Assembly (NCBI RefSeq): GCF_001612845.1
Contig: NZ_BDBF01000007.1
Location: 184,749 to 248,748, forward strand
Source of the DNA: Nocardia elegans NBRC 108235
GTDB taxonomy: Bacteria > Actinomycetota > Actinomycetes > Mycobacteriales > Mycobacteriaceae
DNA: 64,000 bases
Direction: 5' to 3'
Below, piece by piece: positions 29,117 to 39,070 of this stretch. The notes below the pieces were generated by a model. That model was not told the origin of the DNA and ran no database searches. It saw nothing but the letters and a program-made list of their open reading frames with translations. Position 1 is the first letter of the stretch. The number at the start of each line of letters is the position of its first letter. The position numbers and the translations under genes are program-made.

Positions 29117-30675
29117 GGCCGCCGCCATTCGCGCCCGGTGCGGGCGAGCATCTCGTCGGCCGAGGCCGGACCCCAGGTGCCGGACTCGTAGGACTCGGGC
29201 TTACCGCCCTCGGCCCAATGATCGAGTACGGGATCGAGGATGCGCCACGCCAATTCGACCTCCTCGTTGACTGGGAACAGCGACGGCTCGCCCAGCAGCA
29301 CATCCAGGATGAGCCGCTCGTAGGCCTCGGGCGAGGATTCGGTGAACGATTCGCCGTAGCTGAAATCCATGTTGACGTCGCGGACTTCCATACTGGATCC
29401 GGGCACCTTCGACCCGAACCGCATGGTGATGCCCTCGTCCGGCTGCACCCGGATGACCAGCGCGTTCTGGCCCAGCTCCTCGGTCATGGTCTGATCGAAG
29501 GGCAGATGCGGGGCCCGCTTGAACATGACCGCGATCTCGGTGACCCTGCGCCCCAGGCGTTTTCCGGTGCGCAGATAGAACGGCACGCCCGCCCAGCGGC
29601 GCGTATCGACGTTCAGCGTGATCGCGGCGTAGGTCTCGGTGCGCGAATGCGGATCGAAACCCTCCTCCTCGGCCAGGCCCACCACGCGCTCGCTGCCCTG
29701 CCAGCCGGCCGCGTACTGGCCGCGGGCGGTGGTCTCCTCCAGCGGTTCGACCAGCTTCGTCGCCGAGAGCACCTTGATCTTCTCGATCTGCAGCTGTCGC
29801 GGCTGGAAGTTGACCGGATCCTCCATCGCCGTCAGCGCCAGCAGCTGCAGCAGGTGGTTCTGGATGACGTCGCGGGCGGCGCCGATGCCGTCGTAATAGC
29901 CTGCGCGCCCGCCCAATCCGATGTCCTCGGCCATCGTGATCTGCACGTGGTCGACGAAGTTGGCGTTCCAGATCGGCTCGAACAGTTCGTTCGCGAACCG
30001 CAGCGCCAGCAGGTTCTGCACCGTCTCCTTGCCGAGGTAGTGGTCGATACGGAAGACCGTCTCCTCGGGGAACACCCGGTTGACCAGGGCGTTGAGCTCC
30101 TGGGCGCTCTGCAGGTCGTGACCGAAGGGCTTCTCGATCACCACCCGCCGCCACGGCTGCGGTTTGCCCGGCCCCGGATCCGGCGGCTTCGCCAGCCCGG
30201 TGCGCGAAAGCTGTTCCAGCACAATCGGAAACGCGTTCGGCGGAATCGACAGATAAAAGGCGTGGTTGCCGCCGGTGCCGCGTTCGGCGTCGAGCTTCTT
30301 GAGCGTCTGCGCGAGCGTGCCGAAGGCGGCGTCGTCGTCGAAGGTGCCCTGCACGAAGCGGATACCTTCCGACAGCTGTTCCCACACCTCCTGCCGGAAT
30401 GGGGTGCGCGCATGCTCCTTGACCGCCTGGAGGACGACCTGAGCGAAATCCTCGTCGGCGTAATCGCGCCGGGCGAACCCGACCAGCGCGAAACCCGGGG
30501 GCAGCAGCCCCCGGTTCGCGAGGTCGTAGATGGCCGGCATCAGTTTCTTGCGTGACAGGTCCCCTGTCACCCCGAAGATCACCATGCTGCACGGGCCGGC
30601 GATCCGGGGAAGCCGCTTGTCGCGCTCCTCGCGCAGCGGATTCCCCGGGGCGGCCGTCTTCCTCTGGCCGGCCAT
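29113..30675 (-). CDS. zwf: Glucose-6-phosphate 1-dehydrogenase
   Basis: 520 residues from the ATG at 30675, 5 bases after the tal stop. It oxidises glucose 6-phosphate with NADP+, the first committed step of the pentose phosphate pathway. The cofactor loop is FGVTGDLSRKKLMPAIYDL and the active-site block is RIDHYLGKETVQNLLALRF. The normal EKPFGHDL motif is present. Coupled to opcA by ATGA. Confidence 0.97.
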   Translation of the reverse strand: MAGQRKTAAPGNPLREERDKRLPRIAGPCSMVIFGVTGDLSRKKLMPAIYDLANRGLLPPGFALVGFARRDYADEDFAQVVLQAVKEHARTPFRQEVWEQLSEGIRFVQGTFDDDAAFGTLAQTLKKLDAERGTGGNHAFYLSIPPNAFPIVLEQLSRTGLAKPPDPGPGKPQPWRRVVIEKPFGHDLQSAQELNALVNRVFPEETVFRIDHYLGKETVQNLLALRFANELFEPIWNANFVDHVQITMAEDIGLGGRAGYYDGIGAARDVIQNHLLQLLALTAMEDPVNFQPRQLQIEKIKVLSATKLVEPLEETTARGQYAAGWQGSERVVGLAEEEGFDPHSRTETYAAITLNVDTRRWAGVPFYLRTGKRLGRRVTEIAVMFKRAPHLPFDQTMTEELGQNALVIRVQPDEGITMRFGSKVPGSSMEVRDVNMDFSYGESFTESSPEAYERLILDVLLGEPSLFPVNEEVELAWRILDPVLDHWAEGGKPESYESGTWGPASADEMLARTGREWRRP

Positions 30676-30680
30676 CGCGG

Positions 30681-31811
30681 TCAGTTGCTTCCGGTGCTCT
30701 TCAACTCGGCGGTGGTCGCCGTGAGCAGCTCGTCCCACGACTTCTCGAACTTCTCGACACCTTCGCGCTCGAGGACGGCGAACACGTCGTCGAGATCGAC
30801 TCCGACGCCGGTGAGCGCGTCGAACACACCCTGCGCGTCGGCCGCCGTGCCCGACACCGTGTCCCCGCGCAGTTCGCCGTGATCGGCGAACGCCTCGAGG
30901 GTCTTCTCCGGCAGCGTGTTGACCGTATTCGGCGCCACCAGCTCGGTGATGTACATGGTGTCGGGGTAGTCCGGGTTCTTCACGCCCGTCGACGCCCACA
31001 GTGGCCGCTGCCGGTTACCACCGGACGAAGCCAGATGCGAGTAGGTCGAGGTGTGGCTACCCCCGTCGAACACGTCCTGGTAGGCGGCATAGGCCAAGCG
31101 CGCGTTGGCGATTCCGGCCTTACCGCGCAAGGCCAGCGCCTCGTCCGAACCGATCTGCTCGAGCCGCTTGTCGATCTCGGTGTCCACGCGGGAGACGAAG
31201 AACGACGCGACCGAATGGATGCGGGACAGGTCGTGGCCGGCGATGCGCGCCTTGCGCAGGCCGTCCAGATAGGCGCCCATCACGCTGAGGTAGCGCTGCA
31301 CCGAGAAGATCAGCGTGACGTTGACGCTGATCCCTTCGGCGATCACGCGCGTGATCGCGGGCAGGCCCTCCTCGGTGGCCGGAATCTTGATGAACAGATT
31401 CGGCCGATCGACGATCTTCCACAGCTCGACCGCCTGCGCGACGGTCTTGTCGGTGTCGAAGGCCAGTCGCGGGTCGACCTCGATCGAGATCCGGCCGTCC
31501 ACGCCGCCGGTCGCGTCGAAGACCTCGGCCAGCACGTCGCAGGCCGAGCGGACGTCGTCGGTGGTGATCGTGCGGATGGCGGCGTCGGCATCGGCGCCCT
31601 GGGCGGCCAGCTCCTTGACCTGGTCGTCGTAGGCGTGGCCCTCGCTCAGGGCGGCCTGGAAGATGGTCGGGTTGGTGGTCACGCCGACGATGCTGCGGGT
31701 GGCGACGAGGTCGGCGAGATTGCCCGAGCGGATCCGGTTACGTGACAGATCGTCGAGCCACACCGACACGCCTGCGCGAGACAGTGCGGCGAGATTCTCG
31801 TTCTGTGCCAT
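30681..31811 (-). CDS. tal: Transaldolase
   Basis: 376 residues, normal for the actinobacterial type. It transfers a dihydroxyacetone unit between sugar phosphates. The N-terminal [12 protein letters not shown], the [12 protein letters not shown] block and the Schiff-base lysine in [16 protein letters not shown] identify it. It lies 3 bases downstream of tkt and 5 bases before zwf. Confidence 0.97.
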   Translation of the reverse strand: MAQNENLAALSRAGVSVWLDDLSRNRIRSGNLADLVATRSIVGVTTNPTIFQAALSEGHAYDDQVKELAAQGADADAAIRTITTDDVRSACDVLAEVFDATGGVDGRISIEVDPRLAFDTDKTVAQAVELWKIVDRPNLFIKIPATEEGLPAITRVIAEGISVNVTLIFSVQRYLSVMGAYLDGLRKARIAGHDLSRIHSVASFFVSRVDTEIDKRLEQIGSDEALALRGKAGIANARLAYAAYQDVFDGGSHTSTYSHLASSGGNRQRPLWASTGVKNPDYPDTMYITELVAPNTVNTLPEKTLEAFADHGELRGDTVSGTAADAQGVFDALTGVGVDLDDVFAVLEREGVEKFEKSWDELLTATTAELKSTGSN

Positions 31812-31814
31812 TGG

Positions 31815-33959
31815 TTATCCCTTCACCTTGTCGAGTGAGCGCTTCGCGGCATCGACGACGGCTTCGGCGGTGATGCCGAATTCGCGGAACAGGGTCTTGA
31901 AGTCGGCCGAGGCACCGAAATGCTCGATCGAGACGTTCTCACCGTCGCTGCCGGTGAAGCGGTGCCACGGCATCGCGATACCGGCCTCGACCGTGACGCG
32001 GGCGGTGATCTGCGGCGGCAGCACCTCGTCGCGGTAGGACTGTTCCTGCGCGTCGAACCATTCCACGCACGGCATGGACACCACGCGGGTGCCGATGCCC
32101 TGCTCCTCCAGCGTAGTGCGCGCGGCGACGGCGAGTTGAAGTTCGGAACCGGTGGCGATCAGGATCACCTGCGGTGTGCCGGTGGAGGATTCGGCCAGGA
32201 TGTAGCCGCCGCGGGAGACGCCCTCGTAGCTGGTGCCCTCCAGGGTGGGCACGTCCTGACGGGTCAGCGCCAGCGCCGACGGGCCGTCGGTGTGCGGGTG
32301 GTCGGCCGGCACGAAATGCGAATGCTGCTCGGCGCTTTCGAGCTCCAGGATGGTGCGCCACGCGTACACGGTCTCGTTGGCGTCGCCGGGGCGGACCACG
32401 TTCAGGCCCGGGATGGCGCGCAGCGCGGCGAGGTGCTCGATCGGCTGGTGGGTCGGGCCGTCCTCACCCAGGCCGATGGAGTCGTGGGTCCAGACGTAGA
32501 TGGCCGGCACGCGCATGAGCGCGGCCAGCCGGACCGCCGGGCGCATGTAGTCGGAGAACACCAGGAAGGTGCCGCCGTAGGGCCGGGTCGGGCCGTGCAG
32601 GGCGATGCCGTTGAGAATCGATCCCATCGCGTGCTCGCGCACACCGAAATGCAGGGTGCGGCCGTAGGGCTCGGCCTTCCACATACCCGTGGAGATCGAC
32701 GCCGGGCCGAAGCTCGGCACTCCCGGCATGGTGGTGTTGTTCGATTCGGCCAGGTCGGCCGAACCGCCCCACAGCTCCGGGAGCACCGGGGCCAGCGCGG
32801 CCAGGACCTTGCCCGAGGCCTTGCGGGTGGCCATGCCCTTGGCGTCGGGCTCGAACGAGGGCAGGCCCTCGGTCCAGCCCTTCGGCAGCCGGCGCTCGCG
32901 CAGCCGGTCGAACAGCTCCTTGTTCTCCGGGTTGGCCTGCGCCCACGCGTCGAACTGCTCCTGCCAGACGGCGCGGGCCGACTTGGCGCGTTCGGCGGCG
33001 TTGCCGCGGGTGTGGGCGATGACCTCGTCGTCGACGACGAAGCTCTGGCCCGGATCGAAGCCCAGGATCTCCTTGGTGGCAGCGACCTCGTCGGCGCCCA
33101 GCGCGGCGCCGTGCGCGGCGCCGGTGTTCATCTTGTTCGGCGCGGGATAGCCGATGATCGTGCGCAGCAGGATGAACGACGGCTTGTCGGTGACCGCCTT
33201 GGCGGCCTCGATCGCCTCCAGGATGCCGGTGACGTTCTCACCGCCCTCGACGACCTGCACGTGCCAGCCGTAGGCGCGGTAGCGCTCGGCGGTGTCCTCG
33301 GTCAGCGCGATGGAGGTGTCGTCCTCGATGGAGATCCGGTTGTCGTCGTAGAAGACGATCAGATTGCCCAGCTGCTGCGTGCCGGCCAGCGAGGAGGCCT
33401 CCGAGGTGACGCCCTCTTCGATATCGCCGTCGGAGGCGATGACGTAGACGAAGTGGTCGAACGGGCTGGCGCCGGTCGCGGCGGACGGGTCGTAGAGACC
33501 GCGCTCGCGCCGGGCGGCCATCGCCATGCCGACCGCCGAGGCCAGGCCCTGGCCGAGCGGGCCGGTGGTGATCTCCACGCCCTTGGTGTGGCGGAACTCC
33601 GGGTGACCCGGGGTCAGCGAACCCCACTTGCGCAGGTGCTTCAGGTCGTCGAGTTCCAGGCCCAGTCCCGACAGGTACAGCTGGATGTACTGGGTCAGGC
33701 TGGAATGTCCGCACGAGAGGATGAACCGGTCGCGGCCGGTCCAATCCGGATCGCTCGGGTCGTAGCGCAGGACCCGCTGGTAGAGGGTGTAGGCCAGCGG
33801 CGCCAAGCTCATCGCGGTGCCGGGGTGACCGTTGCCGGCGGCCTGCACCGCGTCGGCGGCCAGGACACGGACGGTGTCGACGGCTCTGGTGTCCAGTTCG
33901 GTCCAGTCGGCCGGATGTGCGGGCTGGGTGAGGGCGCGGATGTCGTCTGTGACTGACAC
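31815..33959 (-). CDS. tkt: Transketolase
   Basis: 714 residues from the GTG at 33959, which has AGGAGA 9 bases upstream; the frame is open to 34022. It moves two-carbon units between sugar phosphates using thiamine diphosphate. Motifs include NGHPGTAMSLAPLAYTLY, the cofactor site SDGDIEEGVTSEASSLAG and the catalytic region EDGPTHQPIEHLAALR. First gene of the leftward pentose-phosphate operon, divergent from ctaB. Confidence 0.97.
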   Translation of the reverse strand: MSVTDDIRALTQPAHPADWTELDTRAVDTVRVLAADAVQAAGNGHPGTAMSLAPLAYTLYQRVLRYDPSDPDWTGRDRFILSCGHSSLTQYIQLYLSGLGLELDDLKHLRKWGSLTPGHPEFRHTKGVEITTGPLGQGLASAVGMAMAARRERGLYDPSAATGASPFDHFVYVIASDGDIEEGVTSEASSLAGTQQLGNLIVFYDDNRISIEDDTSIALTEDTAERYRAYGWHVQVVEGGENVTGILEAIEAAKAVTDKPSFILLRTIIGYPAPNKMNTGAAHGAALGADEVAATKEILGFDPGQSFVVDDEVIAHTRGNAAERAKSARAVWQEQFDAWAQANPENKELFDRLRERRLPKGWTEGLPSFEPDAKGMATRKASGKVLAALAPVLPELWGGSADLAESNNTTMPGVPSFGPASISTGMWKAEPYGRTLHFGVREHAMGSILNGIALHGPTRPYGGTFLVFSDYMRPAVRLAALMRVPAIYVWTHDSIGLGEDGPTHQPIEHLAALRAIPGLNVVRPGDANETVYAWRTILELESAEQHSHFVPADHPHTDGPSALALTRQDVPTLEGTSYEGVSRGGYILAESSTGTPQVILIATGSELQLAVAARTTLEEQGIGTRVVSMPCVEWFDAQEQSYRDEVLPPQITARVTVEAGIAMPWHRFTGSDGENVSIEHFGASADFKTLFREFGITAEAVVDAAKRSLDKVKG

Positions 33960-34398
33960 GACCGAGGTTCTCCTGACCTTCTCGTGTGTGTACAACGGCG
34001 GCTTGCGGGCTGTACCCACCACCCTAGAGGTCGCCTGATCGCCGTGAGTGGGGAACCCTTCGCCCGCACCCCGTGCAGGTGCGCGGGGTTACGGTGAATG
34101 ATGACAGCCGCCGCCGTGACCGGTCGCGGCGATTCCGCACAGCGGCCGACGGCGGATATGTGACGTGGCGCTCGCGTCCGGTCCTGCCGGGGCCGATCGC
34201 CTGCGGCACGGGCGGTTTGGCGGCGGGTGGGTGCCGGAGCACAACACGCAGGGGTCTACCATCGTCTGTAGTAGAGGCTGCGCCGCCCGCGCCGCGCTCT
34301 GCGGTGACAGCGGAAACGGCTGCGCGCGGGAGGACCCGCCACGCCGCCGAAACCGTTGCTTCCCTACCGGATCGATGCACCACCTGCGAGGAGAGACA
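33960..34398. promoter_or_regulatory. 439-bp divergent promoter region, tkt/ctaB
   Basis: No gene seen. For tkt there is a TANNNT-type -10 on the minus strand (TAGGGT, complement of 34021-34026) and an inverted repeat GTACA-N16-TGTAC at 33990-34015 just downstream of it, a possible operator. Nearer ctaB is TCTAC-N11-GTAGA near 34255-34275. All are by-eye candidates. Confidence 0.35.
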
Positions 34399-35385
34399 GT
34401 GCGGATTGGGCAACAGCCGGGTGATGCGCATGGCTCCTCCGCGACGGCGCTCGCCGACCGTGTCCAGGGCAGCGGCCCGCTGTCGAAGCTGACCCGCCGG
34501 GTACTCGCCTACATCGCGCTGACGAAACCGCGGGTCATCGAGCTGCTGCTGGTGGCCACCATCCCGACGATGCTGCTGGCCGATCGTGGCCATGTCGACA
34601 TCCGGTTGATCGTGGCCACCCTGTTCGGCGGCTGGATGGGTGCGGCCAGTGCCAACACCCTCAACTGTGTCGCCGACGCCGATATCGACAAGGTCATGAA
34701 GCGCACGTCGAAGCGTCCGCTGGCGCGCGACGCGGTGCCGACCCGCAACGCGTTCGTCTTCGGTGTCGCTCTCGGTGCCGGCTCGTTCGCGTGGCTGTGG
34801 TGGCAGGCGAATCTGCTCTCGGGCCTGCTCGTGGTCGCGACGATCCTGTTCTACGTCTTCGTCTACACCCTCGGCCTCAAGCGCCGGACCTCGCAGAACG
34901 TGGTGTGGGGCGGCGCGGCGGGCTGTATGCCCGCACTGGTCGGCTGGTCGGCGGTCACCGGAACCATCGGCTGGCCCGCGGTCGCGCTGTTCGCGGTCAT
35001 CTTCTTCTGGACGCCGCCGCACACCTGGGCGCTGGCCATGCGCTACAAGGACGACTACCGCGCGGCCGGCGTGCCGATGCTGCCGGTGGTAGCGACCGAA
35101 CGCGCGGTGACCAAGCAGATCGTCATCTACACCTGGCTGACCGTGCTCGCCACCCTGGCGCTGATCCCGGCGACGGGTGTCGTGTACGCGGCGGTCGCCA
35201 TCGTGGCCGGCGCCTGGTTCCTGCTGATGGCGCATCAGCTGTACTCCGGCGTGCGCCGGGGGGCATCGGTCAAGCCGCTGCGGCTGTTCCTGCAGTCCAA
35301 CAACTACCTCGCCGTGGTGTTCTGCGGTCTGGCCGTGGACTCGGTCCTCGGCTGGCACACCATCGGCTCGACGCTGTTCGGCTGA
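34399..35385 (+). CDS. ctaB: Protoheme IX farnesyltransferase (heme O synthase)
   Basis: 328 residues from the GTG at 34399 (GAGGAG upstream). It adds a farnesyl group to heme B to make heme O for cytochrome oxidase. A UbiA-type prenyltransferase with about nine membrane helices; the prenyl diphosphate motif [20 protein letters not shown] and the second Asp-rich loop [16 protein letters not shown] are intact. tkt-ctaB divergence is the same as in M. tuberculosis. Its partner ctaA lies at 42.7 kb. Confidence 0.95.
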   Translation: MRIGQQPGDAHGSSATALADRVQGSGPLSKLTRRVLAYIALTKPRVIELLLVATIPTMLLADRGHVDIRLIVATLFGGWMGAASANTLNCVADADIDKVMKRTSKRPLARDAVPTRNAFVFGVALGAGSFAWLWWQANLLSGLLVVATILFYVFVYTLGLKRRTSQNVVWGGAAGCMPALVGWSAVTGTIGWPAVALFAVIFFWTPPHTWALAMRYKDDYRAAGVPMLPVVATERAVTKQIVIYTWLTVLATLALIPATGVVYAAVAIVAGAWFLLMAHQLYSGVRRGASVKPLRLFLQSNNYLAVVFCGLAVDSVLGWHTIGSTLFG

Positions 35386-35393
35386 GATCGCGT

Positions 35394-35413
35394 CGGGCCC
35401 GGCCATGGGCCCG
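35394..35413 (+). terminator. Hairpin after ctaB
   Basis: CGGGCCC-N6-GGGCCCG, 7-bp stem, 8 bases after the ctaB stop; no T run. Confidence 0.5.
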
Positions 35414-35555
35414 CAATCCGCCACATCGAATAGACGCGCGCGTCACCGGTAATTCGATCCGGTAGGCGGTCCCGATGCGCCGCGCTTCCAGGGTGGGGAG
35501 TCGAGCTGTTGGGCCACCTACGCCTGTAGTGTCCGGCGGCCCGTAGGTTCGCGAC

Positions 35556-36710
35556 TCAGGGGCAGCCGGGCTGGAACGGGTAGCACGCGTGCCCGGGCGT
35601 CGAGGGCGGCACGGTGCGTTCGGGCGCCGGGGTGTAGTGCGAGGTGGTCGTTGTGGTGGTGCGACCGGAAGCTGGAGCGTGGCCGGGGCCGGACCCGGAA
35701 CCGCCGCCCGCGGTGCACATGGCCGCCAACGCCAGCACGACGACCAGAACGCCCAGCAGAACCAGTGGCACCAGGCTGCGGTTGCGGTTGCGCCGAGGCG
35801 GAGCCGCGGGCGGGCGCGGATCGAAGGGCACCGAATAGGGTTGCTGGTTCTGCCCGTAGGCCGGCGCGGGCCCTACAGGACCCGAACCGGCCGCGGCCAC
35901 GGGCTGGGGGACCGGACCGGGCGCGGGCTGCGGCGCCGGATTCGGGCGAGCCATCGATACCGGCGCACCACCCGGCGACATCGGGGCAGCGGCGGCGACC
36001 GGGACAGCGGCCGGACCCCGCCCGGGAATCGGCGCCCCCGCCGGTGGTGTGGGGCCGCGGGACGGGACCGGGTTCGGCGGCGGGGGAGTGCGCTCCAGCC
36101 GCGCGGGAAAGCCCTCCGCGGTGAGATCGGAATGGGTTGCGGCCGCGGCGAATCCGATCGCGGCCAGTGCCTGGCCGACCTGCGTCGCATCCCAGGTGTC
36201 GGGTGCGTCCGCGGTGATCCGGCTGAAGTAGTTGCGCAACGCCGCGGGCCCGTCACCGAGAACGACATCGATCCCGTCCGGGAGATCACCCTTGTCCAAT
36301 GCGACCCGGCTGCTCAACTGCGGCATGACCAGCACCATGCCGGTCACCCCGACCCGCTCCCGGCCGGGCGCGCCGCGCAGCAGCTCGGCCATCTCACCGG
36401 TGCGGGCGCGGATCTCGGTCATCGGTTCGGTGCCGGCCTCGGTTCCGGCCAGCGGCGCGATGCGGTCGTCGATGGTCCAGGGCCGGTAACCGGAGACGGT
36501 GAGCGTGCCGCTCGCCCGTTCGGTGAAGTCCTTGATCACCACGACCACGCAGGTCTTCGGCGTCCAGACGATCGCATCGGCGACACCGGCCGCGACCACC
36601 GCGATACCGGGTAACGCGTGCGCGCCGGTCCAGGTCTTCAGCCAGTTCGCCACCGTCCGTTCGGAATTGGACAGCCGCGACGGGTCGTCGTTGCGAACCT
36701 TCACCAACAT
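35556..36710 (-). CDS. NERD-like N-terminal domain protein with Pro-rich stalk and one membrane helix
   Basis: 384 residues from the ATG at 36710; the frame is open to 36824, so the start is not firm. The N-terminal half (LSNSERTVANWLKTWTG, DAIVWTPKTCVVVVIKDF) resembles NERD (nuclease-related) domains; the usual ExK catalytic pair seems to be replaced by IxK in VVIKDF, so nuclease activity is doubtful. Residues about 215-320 are Pro/Ala/Gly-rich. A basic patch PPRRNRNRSL precedes a membrane helix (VPLVLLGVLVVVLALAAMC), then a Ser/Thr/Pro-rich tail of about 50 residues ending CYPFQPGCP outside the cell. Confidence 0.6.
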   Translation of the reverse strand: MLVKVRNDDPSRLSNSERTVANWLKTWTGAHALPGIAVVAAGVADAIVWTPKTCVVVVIKDFTERASGTLTVSGYRPWTIDDRIAPLAGTEAGTEPMTEIRARTGEMAELLRGAPGRERVGVTGMVLVMPQLSSRVALDKGDLPDGIDVVLGDGPAALRNYFSRITADAPDTWDATQVGQALAAIGFAAAATHSDLTAEGFPARLERTPPPPNPVPSRGPTPPAGAPIPGRGPAAVPVAAAAPMSPGGAPVSMARPNPAPQPAPGPVPQPVAAAGSGPVGPAPAYGQNQQPYSVPFDPRPPAAPPRRNRNRSLVPLVLLGVLVVVLALAAMCTAGGGSGSGPGHAPASGRTTTTTTSHYTPAPERTVPPSTPGHACYPFQPGCP

Positions 36711-36855
36711 CTGGATCAACCCCTGACCGATGCCTGTTCTGCCGGCCGCCCCGAGCGACCGCTCGACCACCGTACGACGGTACGGCGAAGCGGGCGAATC
36801 GGCTTGGGCGGCAGCACAGATCATCCACCATAGGCCTGCCCGGGTCGTCGGCGGG

Positions 36856-37588
36856 TCACCCCTGCCGATGCCAGGCGAGATATCCGTCCGGTCGCACCTG
36901 TACCTGCGTGCCCGCGGTGGCCGCGTATGTTTGTCGAGCAGTGCCGTGCTGACGCCGAGTACTCACTGCGCGACGCCCCGGCGTTCGGGCTCGTGGGTTT
37001 CGAGCGGGCCGGGGTCGCCGTCGAGCGCGGCGGCCAGCTTCCAGCCCAGGTTGTAGGCGTCCTGGATACCGGTGTTCATCCCCTGCCCGCCGGTGGGCGG
37101 ATGTACGTGCGCCGCGTCACCGGCCAGGAACACCCGCCCGGACCGGAACCGCTGTGCCAGCCGGATATTCGGCCGCCACACCGTGGACCACACCGGTTCG
37201 CCCACCGTCAGATCGGTGCGGCCGCTCACCCTATCCCATTGTTCCTGTAGCACGGCCCGGGTGGCCCGCGGGTGGTCGCCGAGCGGGGCCGCGAACTGGA
37301 CAACCGGCCACCGGGCAGTGGCGTGAGCGCGACCCCCAGCGGTGGGGGCGGCCGCGGTGGCGAACCAATAGCCGAAGCCGTGGTCCAGCGCGTCGACCCG
37401 GACGTCGCCGAGCAGCACGCGGATCGATTCGTCGGTCGTCCCCTCGAGCGGGATCCCCAGGGTGCGTCGCATGGTTCCGGCGCCGCCGTCGGCGCCGACA
37501 AGATAGTGCGCGGTGACGTTCTCGGTGCCGTCCGGACCGGTCAGCACGGCCCGCGCCCCGTCGGCGTCCTCGGTGAAATCGAACGGCT
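36856..37588 (-). pseudogene. Decayed FAD-dependent aromatic monooxygenase (PheA/TfdB type)
   Basis: Recognisable core: YLVGADGGAGTMRRTLGIPL and FLAGDAAHVHPPTGGQGMNT, the second FAD motif of PheA/TfdB hydroxylases. Three lesions are seen. The N-terminal 120 or so residues, with GxGxxG, are missing; the frame runs into TetR-derived sequence at about 37588. A stop at 36963-36965 interrupts ERRGVAQ, after which the same frame goes on LGVSTALLDKH, as the family does. The true C-terminal wording (QVRPDGYLAWH) is found further on in another frame, ending at 36856. The gene is not functional. Confidence 0.85.
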
Positions 37589-38018
37589 ACTGCAGGCGCT
37601 GCTGAAAGACTTTGCGGCCGAAGGGGATACGTCGGCCGAGGCGAGCGCGCACGATCCGGATTTCACCAAGCCGGCGGCCGTCGATTTCCATATCGAGCAG
37701 TACCGGCGCTTCGCCCGCCGCAATTGGCCGGTACTGCGGGCGGTCACGCGGGCGGCGCTGGTCGACGGGGAGTTCGCGCGGCTGGCCAACCGGTTCACGG
37801 CCGGTCAACTCGAGGAGGTCGTCGACCACGTCGACGGCTTCGGCGCGGCCGGACTCCGCCTGCCGAGCACCCCGGACGTCAGCGTGGCGATGATGTTCTT
37901 GCTGATCCGGGCACTGCTGGAGGCGGTCGAGGAGGGTGTGCTCGCCGTCGACGACGAGCAGGCGGTGGCCGGGCTGACCCGATTCGTCTACCGGGGGCTC
38001 ACCGGTCGCGACTACTGA
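37589..38018 (+). pseudogene. TetR regulator remnant lacking the DNA-binding domain
   Basis: About 142 codons of a TetR C-terminal ligand-binding domain (DFHIEQYRRFARRNWPVLRA, then MMFLLIRALLEAVEEGVLAV), ending at a normal stop. The helix-turn-helix is absent; upstream sequence is the antisense of the monooxygenase remnant. The two were probably a divergent regulator/target pair whose facing 5' ends were deleted together. Confidence 0.8.
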
Positions 38019-38022
38019 CCGC

Positions 38023-38988
38023 TCAGGGCATCAGCACGATCGACCCGGTGGTCTTGCGGGCCTGCAGATCTCGATGTGCCTGCGCGGCCTCGGCGAGGGG
38101 ATATTCGGCGCCGATCCGCACCCGCAGTGTCCCGTCGGCGACGGCGTCGAGGACTTCGCCTGCGCGCCAGGTCAATTCCGCGCGATCGCGGGTGTAGTGG
38201 GCAAGCGTCGGGCGGGTGACGAACAGGGAACCTGCCGGATTGAGCCGCTGCAGATCGAACGGCGGCACCTGACCGCTGGCGGCGCCGAACAGGGCCAGCA
38301 TGCCGCGGATGCGCAGGGCCGCCAGGCTCGACTCGAACGTCGCCGCGCCCACCCCGTCGTAGACCGCGGCCACCCCGACCCCGTCGGTGAGGTCGCGTAC
38401 GCGCTGGGCGAGATCGTCGCCGTAGCGCAGCACGTGTGCGGCGCCGGCCTCGCGGGACAACTCTTCCTTCGCGTCGGTGGACACCGTGGTGATCACCCGG
38501 ATATCGCGGGCGGCGGCCAGCTGGGTCAGCAGGAGCCCGACCCCGCCGGCGCCGGCGTGGACCAGGATCGTCTCGCCCGGCTGCGGCTTGTAGACCGATT
38601 CGATCAGGTAGTGCGCGGTCATGCCCTGCAGCAGCGCCGAGGCCGCCACCGCCGGCGACACCCCGTCCGGCACGGCCACCGCCACCGCCGCGTCCACCGC
38701 GACCTTCTCCGCATAACTTCCGGGGGCGGCGGCCCACGCGACCCGATCGCCGACGGTGAATTCGGTCACCTCGGAACCGACTTCGGCGACCACACCCGTG
38801 CCCTCGGAACCTGGGATGTAGGGCACCTCCTGCGGATAGGTGCCGGTGCGGATATAGGTGTCGATGAAATTGACACCGGCCGCCTCGATATCGACGAGCA
38901 GCTGATTCGGCCCGATGACCGGATCATCGACCTCGGTCGCGACGAGAACTTCGGGACCGCCGTGTTCGCTGACCTGAATGGCGCGCAT
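38023..38988 (-). CDS. qor: NADPH:quinone oxidoreductase, zinc-less MDR family
   Basis: 321 residues from the ATG at 38988. Medium-chain dehydrogenase fold with the quinone oxidoreductase wording VNFIDTYIRTGTYPQEVPYI and the nucleotide motif VHAGAGGVGLLLTQLA. It has no catalytic zinc cysteines. It reduces quinones or enones one electron or hydride at a time with NADPH. Position near ctaB matches mycobacterial qor (Rv1454c). Confidence 0.9.
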   Translation of the reverse strand: MRAIQVSEHGGPEVLVATEVDDPVIGPNQLLVDIEAAGVNFIDTYIRTGTYPQEVPYIPGSEGTGVVAEVGSEVTEFTVGDRVAWAAAPGSYAEKVAVDAAVAVAVPDGVSPAVAASALLQGMTAHYLIESVYKPQPGETILVHAGAGGVGLLLTQLAAARDIRVITTVSTDAKEELSREAGAAHVLRYGDDLAQRVRDLTDGVGVAAVYDGVGAATFESSLAALRIRGMLALFGAASGQVPPFDLQRLNPAGSLFVTRPTLAHYTRDRAELTWRAGEVLDAVADGTLRVRIGAEYPLAEAAQAHRDLQARKTTGSIVLMP

Positions 38989-39070
38989 GGTTTTCAGTTC
39001 TACACCCCCTCGCGCCACGAACACCGGTAGGGCGGTCGGGCCCTCCCTACCGGACGGTAAACTCCACGCC

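Noticed and set aside
31920..33956. A 678-codon open frame opposite tkt
   Set aside because: Antisense shadow; Arg/Val/Gly/His-rich sequence with no motif.
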